This document shows, one piece after another, positions 1 through 8,800 of a stretch of DNA of 23,245 bases; within the stretch, counting starts at the first letter, position 1, and each line of letters opens with the position of its first letter. The position numbers were made by a program, and so were the translations under genes. The notes beneath the pieces are model-generated. The model made no database searches. It was not told the origin of the DNA and saw only the letters and a program-made list of their open reading frames with translations. Origin of the DNA: an uncultured Lachnospiraceae bacterium (GTDB taxonomy: Bacteria > Bacillota > Clostridia > Lachnospirales > Lachnospiraceae); the NCBI GenBank assembly GCA_947177925.1, contig CAMWWJ010000010.1, positions 1 to 23,245 of the forward strand. The letters are read 5' to 3'.

Positions 1-62
1 ATGAAAAATGAAAGTAATAAATGTAAGTTTTTCACAAAAAATTCATAATTTTACCAGAAGTA

Positions 63-91
63 TTGACCTTGTACAAAAAATATACTATTGT
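63..91 (+). promoter_or_regulatory. Putative promoter of the first amylase gene
   Basis: TTGACC (63-68) matches the sigma-A -35 consensus in five of six positions. It is followed after 17 bp by TATTGT (86-91), a weak -10. This would give a leader of roughly 100 nt before the ATG at 195. TAATAT at 109-114 is an alternative -10, but it lacks a good -35. I found no convincing CcpA cre site in bases 1-194, and bases 1-62 are A/T-rich with nothing else recognised. Confidence 0.4.
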
Positions 92-194
92 TAATACAGT
101 TACATTGGTAATATTAGGAAACACCATATGGAATTCAATATTTGGTGGGGTTGCCTGTAGGGTTACTGGATGTACAGAAATAGGGAGGTATTTT

Positions 195-3100
195 ATGAAG
201 AAGAGAGTAATGAAACGATGGCTAAGTGCCTTTTTGGCAGCAATTATGGTATTTAGCAGCGCTGCTTATGATCTTCCGGCTGTAGTAAATGCAGCACCGG
301 CAGATTATGAGACGGCAGACACATCAGTATCCGAAAGCGGTCTGATTTATGTGGATGAGACGGTATATGACGATGCCGCATATTCGGATGAGATATCGGA
401 TGAGGATGAGATAGCAGAAGAGGATCTGCTGGGTGAAGAAACAGTAGAAGATGTGCCTTATGCAGGCGCAGGTGACTATGGGCTTTGTGATAACATCAAA
501 GATGGTGTTATATTACACGCATGGGACTGGAGCTTTGAACAGATTAAAAGTGAACTGCCAAAGATTGCAGAGGCAGGTTTCACAGCAGTACAGACATCGC
601 CAATCCAGCCGAATAAAGATGGTAGTAACGTGGCAAATACTGGTGACTGGTGGAAATTCTATCAGCCTGTAGATTTTGCCGTATGTTCCAATAGTAACGG
701 AAATATCAATAAATTAGGAACAAGGCAGCAATTTATAGACCTGTGTACAGAGGCAGATAAATATGGTATTAAGATTGTGGTGGATGTAGTAGCAAACCAT
801 TTGGCAAATAATAAGGGACCAGCCAGTTATCCAGATGGACAGTACAATTCCAAAGAGGATCGCAGTAATCAGATACCGTCAAATATTCGTGATAATGATT
901 CATACTGGCATTGGCCGAATGATAAGGCCGCCTCTAGTGATGGCGACAGATGGCAGATGACAAACGGGCAGATAGGTATGCCGGATTTAAATACAGGTAA
1001 TGAACAGTTGCAGGATTATATTGTTGATTTTTTGCTTGACGCACAGGAATGCGGTGCAGACGGATTCCGTTTTGATGCTGCAAAGCATATTGAAACGCCT
1101 TCAGATTCGGGATTTGGCAGTCAATTCTGGGCAAAGATAAAAACTAAGACGCAGGCAAAGGATCCGAATGTATTTTTGTATGGTGAGATACTGAATACGG
1201 CGGGACCGGGCCAATATTCTGATATGCAGAAGTACACACCTTATATAAGGGTGACAAATAACGAGTATGCGAATACTCTCCGTGAAGGTATAAAAAATAA
1301 AAATGCGGACTATGCTAAATTTACAAATAATGACAAATTTGGCAGCAATGGGAATGAATGGGTACTCTGGAATGAATCCCATGATACATATGCGGGCGAT
1401 TATGGAGAAATGACAGATCAAAATTTTAGTGAAGAAGAGATGGCGCTTGCATGGTGTGCGGTAGCAGCAAGAACCTCTCCGGCATTATATTTTTCTCGTC
1501 CAACATCTCAACAGGGAAGAGTATGGAAGAGTATTGCGCTTGGGCAGCATACTACTATGTATCAGGACAGCCGTATTGCAGCTGTAAATAAATTTCATAA
1601 TCAATTTGCAGGAACAACAGAGTATGTAACATCAAATAATAACGTTCTTGTAGTGGAAAGAGGAACGACAGGCGTTGTACTTATAAACTTTAGCAGGGGT
1701 TCTAAGTCTGTCAGCATTCCAGTTAATAAAATGGAAGATGGTACCTATGTGGACCAGGTGACAAAGAGTACTTTTACCGTAAGCAATAAAACGTTAACAG
1801 GAAACATCGGCAGCGGTGGAGTAGCGGCTATTTACAATGCACAGCCTGTCGTAAAAACACCAAAGCCTACCATTTCCAAAGAAGGCGGAAGCTTTAACGA
1901 TACGTTGACTCTTACAATTGGCTTAAGCAATGCCAAAAGCGGTACATACAAGATTGGCAATGGAACTGCCGAGACCTATACCTCTTCCACGCAGATTACA
2001 ATCGGAAGCGATATGGCATTTGGCGATAGTGTTACCATTACACTTACGGCTACAGACGGTTCTCAAACTGAAACAAAGTCTTACACCTTTACCAAGGTGG
2101 ATAAAGTAGTAAATAAAGCATATCTTTCAATGCCTTCAGGATGGTCTGAACCGGTAAAATGTTATGCGTACGATTCAGCTACGGAAAAAATCAACAATGG
2201 CTGGCCAGGTGTGGAGATGACAAAGGATTCCGCTACAGGGTATTATGTTTATGAGATACCTGAAAATATAGAAAAGCCGAGAGTAATATTCTATAGCAGT
2301 GAGACAAACAGATATCCTGGGGATTCTGAAGCGGGATTGCTGTTTGCAACAGATGGTTCCTATCTGTATAAGGATAATAAATGGGAAAAATATACGCCTC
2401 CTGTAACAGAAGGAACAGTCATAGTCAAATATGTGGATGCCCAGGGAAATTCCGTGGCAGCCCCACAGACATTAAAGGGCGCAGTAGGATCATCCTATAC
2501 GACCTCAGCAGCACAGGTTACAGGATATAAGATAAAAACGACACCTAACAATGCAAGCGGAACATATACAGCAGCGGGCATTACCGTTACCTATGTATAT
2601 GAGAGAGTAGTATCCAATGTATTAGATGTAACATCTTCTTTAGCGGACGGTACGACCTTTGAGACGGAAACAACCAAGATTACATTAACGGCTCAAAATG
2701 CCGCATCGGCTACATACTCCGTGGATGACGGACCTGTTAAGACATTTACGAACAGTGCAAGTGTAATAATCGGACAGGGCAAAATTGCAGATCGTGATGT
2801 AACCGTAAAGGTAACTGCAACAGATGGAACAAATACGGTAAACAAGACATTTACTTATAAGAAGAAATTCAGCGGAAACGTTGTGAATGAAACAGTAAAC
2901 GATATACCAAGGGCAGCTTCCGGACAGTCGGATGAGGCAGTGCATTCCGGAGCAGCCAGCACGTTGGCTTCCCAGTATGCAACAAACGGAACAGGTTATG
3001 GCAAGGAAGCGACTATTACAATTGATGGAAGTATTTCAGACTGGAATGAGTCCATGCTGATTGCCCAAGGTGCGGCATGGGATGTACCGAACCACTGGAA

Positions 3101-5774
3101 AGGAACACACGAAAACTGTGTAATTGATATTTATTCACTGTATGCAGCATATGATAATGACAATCTCTATGTTGGTGTTCAGATGGTAAACGTAGGAGAT
3201 ACCATTTACTATAATGGCTGTGGCGCATTATTAGATGGAGGGGTTCCGGGAGATGTTCCTCTTATTGTTGCCATCGATACGGGCAAGGGCAATAAGATGA
3301 CCGGAAAACTGGCAGATGGAAAATATATTTGGAACGCTCAGGTTGATTTTAATAATATGGCAGATAATCTGCTTTATATGAGCTGTAAGCCTGGGCTTGG
3401 ACAGCCGAGTATATTTAAAGCAGGAGCAGATGGCTTAGCTAATTATACGGATGCTAAACTTTGTATTTCATTTAAAGATGCAGGAATTTCTTATCAAGTG
3501 GCTCATGAGTGCCTTCCAAATAAATTGATGGGATTAAATCATAATGAGGGTAAGATAGAAGATATACTTGACAGCAACGGACCTTGGGTAGATTATAAGA
3601 CATTTACGGACAATGAGGGAAGTACACATAGTTCACAGTATGATTCCTTTTTTGAAGTGGCTATTCCATATACAGCATTGGGAATTACAAAAGCGGATTT
3701 AACGCAAAATGGAGTTGGTATTCTCGCTGTTGGGACTAGAGGAGAGTCAGGACTTGACTGTGTACCATATGATTATGATGCCATGACGGATAACATAATG
3801 GCAGATTATAGTGCGGATTCGTCTACATCAGGAGAAAAGGACGATGTGGATGTATTAAAGGTAAATTATGCAAGGGTCGGTTCGTCAAATAATCCGAATC
3901 CTAATCCGAACCCAGACCCAGACCCGACTCCGGATCCAACAACAGACCTTACGGTAAACTTTGGCGCTGACAGGTCTTCGCCTCAGTTAAGCACTACAAG
4001 TTTAACATTAAAGGCAATTGCAAGCGGCGGAAAATCAGCTTATACATATGAATTTTTCGTAGATGGAGCAAGTGTGCAGGGTAAATCTTCAAAAGATACT
4101 TACACATGGCGGCCGTCAGCAGGAAGCCACACCATAAAGGTTACGGTTACAGATTCAGCAGGAAAGACCGTATCCAGCCAGAAAGCATATGTGATTGAAA
4201 AAAATGGAGATCAACCGATTTTTGATCCAAGTGTAATCAATATTTCCTTTGCAAATCCGGATGCCAGATACGTTTACGACGGCAATGAACATAAGCCGGA
4301 TGTAATCGTAAAGGATGGTACGAAAACCTTAGTAAAGGATAGAGATTACAGCCTGTTGTATTATAACTATATCGATGCTGGTGACAAGGATTCCTCAAAT
4401 GCGCCTACGGTTCTTGTAGTGGGCAAGGGCGATTATGCCGCAAAAATAACAAATCACATCATGACATACACGATAGAAAAGGCAGCGATACCAAATGGTG
4501 CTCCGGAGAGTGAAATGAGGGCAAATGCCGGGCTGGTGTCAGATTTGACCTTAAATGCAGGTTGGGAATGGTCAGAGTCGGATAGGAATACTGTGCTTCA
4601 GACAGGCTCAACTATCTCAGTAAGTGCTGTTTATAATGGAGAGGATAAGGCAAACTATATGATCACCACTGTATCGGTAAGACTGACTGGAATTACCTGT
4701 GACCATATAGGCACAGAGAAAGAGAACATAGTGGCTGTAGCGCCCACCTGTACCCAGACCGGACGCAGTGATGTTATTTGTAAGGAATGTCATACGAGGA
4801 TAAGTACTGGTGCAGTTATTCCTGCATTAGGACATATAGGTGGAACAGCAACCTGTTCATCTCAGGCAACCTGTGGAAGGTGCAAGCAAAAATATGGCAG
4901 CTTTAACAGTGAAAATCATGCAAATATAGTTGTCCGCAATAAAAAAGAGGCAAACTGCCAGCAGGCGGGGTATACGGGAGATGCCGTATGTGAAGATTGT
5001 AACTCCATGATTGCCTCCGGAAAGCCTGTGGCAAAAACAGATCACAAGTGGGACGGCGGAAAAGTGACGAAGGCACCTACGGCAACAGCCAATGGTGTGA
5101 GAACATATACCTGTACCGTATGTAAGACGGCAACAAGGACAGAAACGATTCCAAAGACTGGTGGCGACAGCCCTGTGCCGGGCGAAAGCCTGCAGGTAGG
5201 AGATCCTGTAATGGATGCTGCATCAAAGGCAATATACAAGGTTACTAAGGCAAATTCCACAGTAAAGACGGTAGAGTTCATATTACCATCTGGTAGTGCC
5301 AAAACAGTGACCATACCGGACTATATTGTTGTAAAAGGTACGACCTATCAGGTAACCTCCGTTGCTGACAGCGCATTTAAAAACAATAAGACGATTCAGA
5401 CAGTAAAATTGGGAAGAAATGTAAAAGCAATCGGTACAAATGCATTTGCCGGCTGCAGCAAGCTGAAGAAAGTGACACTGTCCTCCAATACCACTACAAT
5501 TGGAAGCAAAGCATTTTATAAATGCACAAGTCTTACAAGTATTACCATTCCTTCCAAGGTAAATAAAATTGGAAGCAAGGCATTTTATGGTTGTAAGAAA
5601 TTGAAGAAGATTACGATTAAGACTACCAAGCTGACCAAAAAGAAGGTTGGAAGTCAGGCATTCAAAGGAATTGCCGCAAAGGCAACGATTAAGGTTCCAA
5701 AGAAGAAGCTGTCTGATTATAAAAAGATGTTAAGGGCAAGGGGCGTTGGAGCCAAAGCAAAGATTAAGAAATAA
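195..5774 (+). CDS. Secreted multidomain alpha-amylase, AmyE-like (GH13_28-like), with CBM26-like and CBM74-like modules and LRR_5 tail
   Basis: Predicted extracellular endo-alpha-1,4-glucanase (EC 3.2.1.1) of 1859 residues. The start is the ATG at 195, preceded by GGGAGG (183-188) and opening a signal peptide (MKKRVMKRWLSAFLAAIMVF, probable cleavage after VVNA near residue 33). Order of parts: acidic linker (about 36-92); GH13 catalytic domain (about 94-550) with DVVANH 197-202, nucleophile D294 in GFRFDAAKH, acid/base E331 and D397 in NESHD; chitobiase-like beta-sandwich (552-634); CBM26-like module (638-736, NNGWPG); MucBP-like (737-806); second beta-sandwich (808-892); CBM74-like module (about 935-1231); Pro/Asp/Asn linker; PKD/Y_Y_Y-like domain (1253-1337); YDG/MBG-like domain (1347-1503); CxxC-rich segment (1502-1657); LRR_5 repeats (1666-1859). 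The catalytic domain closely resembles Bacillus AmyE (AWDWSF, TAVQTSPIQ, SHDTYA). The CBM74 call is recognition from memory. There is no LPxTG anchor with a membrane span. It is the first gene of a four-enzyme array, 110 bp before the next. Confidence 0.9.
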   Translation: MKKRVMKRWLSAFLAAIMVFSSAAYDLPAVVNAAPADYETADTSVSESGLIYVDETVYDDAAYSDEISDEDEIAEEDLLGEETVEDVPYAGAGDYGLCDNIKDGVILHAWDWSFEQIKSELPKIAEAGFTAVQTSPIQPNKDGSNVANTGDWWKFYQPVDFAVCSNSNGNINKLGTRQQFIDLCTEADKYGIKIVVDVVANHLANNKGPASYPDGQYNSKEDRSNQIPSNIRDNDSYWHWPNDKAASSDGDRWQMTNGQIGMPDLNTGNEQLQDYIVDFLLDAQECGADGFRFDAAKHIETPSDSGFGSQFWAKIKTKTQAKDPNVFLYGEILNTAGPGQYSDMQKYTPYIRVTNNEYANTLREGIKNKNADYAKFTNNDKFGSNGNEWVLWNESHDTYAGDYGEMTDQNFSEEEMALAWCAVAARTSPALYFSRPTSQQGRVWKSIALGQHTTMYQDSRIAAVNKFHNQFAGTTEYVTSNNNVLVVERGTTGVVLINFSRGSKSVSIPVNKMEDGTYVDQVTKSTFTVSNKTLTGNIGSGGVAAIYNAQPVVKTPKPTISKEGGSFNDTLTLTIGLSNAKSGTYKIGNGTAETYTSSTQITIGSDMAFGDSVTITLTATDGSQTETKSYTFTKVDKVVNKAYLSMPSGWSEPVKCYAYDSATEKINNGWPGVEMTKDSATGYYVYEIPENIEKPRVIFYSSETNRYPGDSEAGLLFATDGSYLYKDNKWEKYTPPVTEGTVIVKYVDAQGNSVAAPQTLKGAVGSSYTTSAAQVTGYKIKTTPNNASGTYTAAGITVTYVYERVVSNVLDVTSSLADGTTFETETTKITLTAQNAASATYSVDDGPVKTFTNSASVIIGQGKIADRDVTVKVTATDGTNTVNKTFTYKKKFSGNVVNETVNDIPRAASGQSDEAVHSGAASTLASQYATNGTGYGKEATITIDGSISDWNESMLIAQGAAWDVPNHWKGTHENCVIDIYSLYAAYDNDNLYVGVQMVNVGDTIYYNGCGALLDGGVPGDVPLIVAIDTGKGNKMTGKLADGKYIWNAQVDFNNMADNLLYMSCKPGLGQPSIFKAGADGLANYTDAKLCISFKDAGISYQVAHECLPNKLMGLNHNEGKIEDILDSNGPWVDYKTFTDNEGSTHSSQYDSFFEVAIPYTALGITKADLTQNGVGILAVGTRGESGLDCVPYDYDAMTDNIMADYSADSSTSGEKDDVDVLKVNYARVGSSNNPNPNPNPDPDPTPDPTTDLTVNFGADRSSPQLSTTSLTLKAIASGGKSAYTYEFFVDGASVQGKSSKDTYTWRPSAGSHTIKVTVTDSAGKTVSSQKAYVIEKNGDQPIFDPSVINISFANPDARYVYDGNEHKPDVIVKDGTKTLVKDRDYSLLYYNYIDAGDKDSSNAPTVLVVGKGDYAAKITNHIMTYTIEKAAIPNGAPESEMRANAGLVSDLTLNAGWEWSESDRNTVLQTGSTISVSAVYNGEDKANYMITTVSVRLTGITCDHIGTEKENIVAVAPTCTQTGRSDVICKECHTRISTGAVIPALGHIGGTATCSSQATCGRCKQKYGSFNSENHANIVVRNKKEANCQQAGYTGDAVCEDCNSMIASGKPVAKTDHKWDGGKVTKAPTATANGVRTYTCTVCKTATRTETIPKTGGDSPVPGESLQVGDPVMDAASKAIYKVTKANSTVKTVEFILPSGSAKTVTIPDYIVVKGTTYQVTSVADSAFKNNKTIQTVKLGRNVKAIGTNAFAGCSKLKKVTLSSNTTTIGSKAFYKCTSLTSITIPSKVNKIGSKAFYGCKKLKKITIKTTKLTKKKVGSQAFKGIAAKATIKVPKKKLSDYKKMLRARGVGAKAKIKK
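2940..3887 (+). other. CBM74-like granular-starch-binding region inside the first amylase
   Basis: About 300 residues containing ITIDGSISDWNESMLIAQG, a SLYAAYDNDNLYVGVQMVN stretch and a C-terminal STSGEKDDVDVLKVNYARVG segment. Length, motifs and position after a CBM26-like module match what I remember of CBM74, the large module of amylases that act on raw or resistant starch in Bifidobacterium and Ruminococcus. A CBM9/DOMON-like beta-sandwich of another family is the main alternative. Boundaries are approximate. Confidence 0.6.
5190..5771 (+). repeat. LRR_5 (BspA-type) C-terminal repeats, gene 1
   Basis: Tandem units of about 23 residues with the pattern IGxxAFxxCxxLxxVxxxxxxxx: NVKAIGTNAFAGCSKLKKVT, then TTIGSKAFYKCTSLTSITIP, then NKIGSKAFYGCKKLKKITIK. 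The last 60 residues are very Lys/Arg-rich and end in AKAKIKK. The same block closes all four enzymes. Confidence 0.9.
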
Positions 5775-5787
5775 CAAAATTTAATCC

Positions 5788-5818
5788 ACAACAGGGAGGG
5801 GGAATTCCCTCCCGTTGT
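5788..5818 (+). other. Hairpin in the gene 1-gene 2 intergenic region
   Basis: ACAAC-A-GGGAGGG (5788-5800) can pair with CCCTCCC-GTTGT (5807-5818), giving 12 bp with one bulged A and a six-base loop. It is not followed by a T-run, so it is a poor intrinsic terminator. It may act as an mRNA processing or 3'-end stabilising element between the two amylase cistrons. No clear promoter was seen between 5775 and 5884. Confidence 0.5.
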
Positions 5819-5884
5819 TCGTGGAAGCGATAGTTTATTAGGGGTATGTAAAAAAGAGGGCAGGAAAAGAAAAGGAGGTTCATT

Positions 5885-8800
5885 ATGAAGAAGAACCTAA
5901 TAAAGCGATGGCTCAGTATTTTCCTGGCAACGGCCATGCTGGTAAACGGTTCTGCTTATGATTTGTCAGGTGTGGTAAATGCTACTACGGCGGATTATGA
6001 AGCAGAGGATGAAATGAAAGAAGCATCTGTATCGGAAAACAGCCCAGTATATGCGGATGAAATACCGGAAGACGATATAATAGAGGACGAGGATGTAATA
6101 GAAGAACCAAAGCTGATACAGGATGCAGATAAAAGCTCCGGCGTTTATTACAATGCCGGAAGCAGTATGACGGACTTCCGTGATGAAACCATTTATTTTG
6201 TCATGACTGCAAGATTTTATGACGGAGATTCCTCAAACAATGTACAGTGCTGGGACGCTCAGGATTTGAATGTAAATGATCCGCCATGGAGGGGGGATTT
6301 CAAGGGGCTGATTGAAAAGCTGGATTACATCAAGGCATTAGGCTTTACTGCAGTCTGGATTACTCCGGTGGTGGAAAATGCCAGTGGATATGATTATCAT
6401 GGATACCATGCCATCAATTTTTCGAAAGTGGAACCAAGGCTTGAATCAAATGATTGTACTTATGAAGATTTAATCGAGGCGGTACATGAAAGAGGTATGA
6501 AAATCATCCAGGATGTTGTATTTAACCATACCGGCAACTGGGGAGAATCCAATTTACTGCCGCTTGCTTCCAAGGATTATACGGCAGATCAATCGGATGC
6601 TGAAGCTACGATGAAGATTAATGACTTCTATAAATGGGATGAAGTTGCACAAAGTTTTGGAGAAAGAGATTATGCATCAGCAATACCGAAGAATCAGTTT
6701 GAGACCAGAGTAAAATTAATGGGAAATGGTGCCTATGATACGGAGAACATTTATCATCATGATGGTGGTCTGCAATCATGGGAAAGTTATGATGAGCAGG
6801 TAAAGAATATTGAAGGCGACTGTATTGATTTAAATACGGAAAATCCAAAGGTATATCATTATCTGGTAGATGCGTACAGCCAGTATATTGAAATGGGCGT
6901 AGATGCATTCCGGGTGGATACAGTAAAGCATATATCCAGGCTGACATTTAACAATGCATTGCTTGCTCCGTTAAATGAGGCGTATAATCAGGTGCATGGT
7001 ACGACGGGCGAAGGAAATTTCTATATGTTCGGCGAGGTCTGTACCCGTGTCCGTCAAGTATGGAATAAAGGTGATAAGCCCTGTCTTTCCTGTCCATTCT
7101 ATACATGGAAGGAAAGGGCAGACTATGCTTGGGACGACAGTGAGACATTGGCAGCAGCTGCTACAAATAGAAAATCCGTAGATAAGCATTTTATAGATAA
7201 TGGTTCTTTGAATAACGAGCCTACAAGCAATAATGCCAAGTTAAATGGAAATGAATATCATGCAACGGATTACAGCAAGGCATCCGGATTGAATGTGATT
7301 GATTTCCCAATGCATTGGAATTTCCAGCATGCGCAGGATGCGTTTCGGGTTGCAGTCGATAATGACCAATATTATAATGATGCCACATTTAATGTTACTT
7401 ATGTGGATTCCCACGATTATGCACCAGATGGGGCACCGGAAAACCAGCGGTTTGCGGGCACTACTGGGGATTGGGCGGAAAACCTGAGCTTGATGTTTAC
7501 TTTCCGGGGAATTCCTTGTATTTACTATGGAAGCGAGGTTGAATTCCAGAAGGGTAAGAGAATCGATCCAGGAATTACTATGGCATTAAAAGATACCGGC
7601 AGGGCTTATTTTGGAGATTATATTGAAGGCAGTGTCAACGTGACAGACTTTGGAAGATATAATGGTGCATCAGGAGCGATGGCAGACACTTTGAACAATC
7701 CATTATCCCTTCATATCCAAAGGCTCAACAGATTGCGCATTTGCATTCCGGCCCTTCGGAAAGGACAGTATTCCACGGAAGGGTGTAATGGCGGCATGGC
7801 ATTCAAGAGACGTTATACAGATGATAAGACGGACAGCTTTGTCCTCGTTGCCATAAGCAGTGATGCGACCTTTAGCAATGTTCCGGGCGGTAAGTATGTA
7901 GATGCCATAACCGGCGATACAAAGACCGTAGCAGAAGGCGGCACGCTTACTACTTCCGGTATTAAGGGACAAGGAGATTTGCGCGTATACGTATTAGATA
8001 CAGGTGACAAGACTCCGTTTCTTGGCGTGATTGACGGAAAGAGTCAGTTTATGTCAGGAGGAACGGACACAGTCGCAGCCATATCACCGGTACCAAAAGA
8101 ACATGGAGGAAATGAGTCTATACCGGCAACCGGCATTACTCTTGATAAAAACTCTGCAAGCCTGGATCTTGGAGGAACTGCAGCATTTACCGCAACCATC
8201 TCACCATCCGATGCCACTAATAAAAGAGTGATCTGGACTTCTAACAAAGAGGAAGTGGCAACAGTAAACAGCAAAGGAGTGGTTACTGCTGTAGGTGAAG
8301 GAACCGCAACCATTACGGCTAAGACCTCAAACGGTTTTTCGGCAACTGCAACGATAACGGTAACAGCTTCGGGAATCAAGGTGACGGGAGTCGCAGTGAA
8401 TCCTCAGGCAGCCAGCATAAGAGCAGGTGAGACATTGCAATTGACGGCTTCCGTGACCCCGTCCAATGCAGATCCAAAGTATGCTGCACTTACATGGAAA
8501 TCAAGCAATACGGGAGTAGCAACAGTTGACCAGAATGGACTGGTAACGGCAGTGAAGCAGGGAAGTGCCAGCATAACGGTTCAAACTGCATATTTTGGGA
8601 AGTCCGCAGAGGCGGTAATCAATGTAAAAGGACCGAAGATTACGTTTTTAGACGGGGATGCGGTTTACTTTGAGAAGCCTGCCGAATGGGGTAGTGAGAT
8701 TAAGGCATATTTCTGGACAGATAGCCCTGAATGGAATAATAGCTGGCCTGGTCAGAAAATGCAGCTTGTAAGTGAAAGTGCAGGAATTTATGGTATAAAG

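Noticed and set aside
63..194. Extension of the first amylase upstream to a TTG at 63
   Set aside because: The extra 44 codons would put the signal peptide inside the protein, the TTG is part of a probable -35 box, and the ATG at 195 has a proper GGGAGG and begins a classic signal peptide.
5150..5170. IPKTGG in gene 1 (and IPKTG in gene 4) as a sortase motif
   Set aside because: The motif is about 200 residues from the C-terminus, is not followed by a hydrophobic span, and is lost in genes 2 (IPKKG) and 3 (IPKVA).
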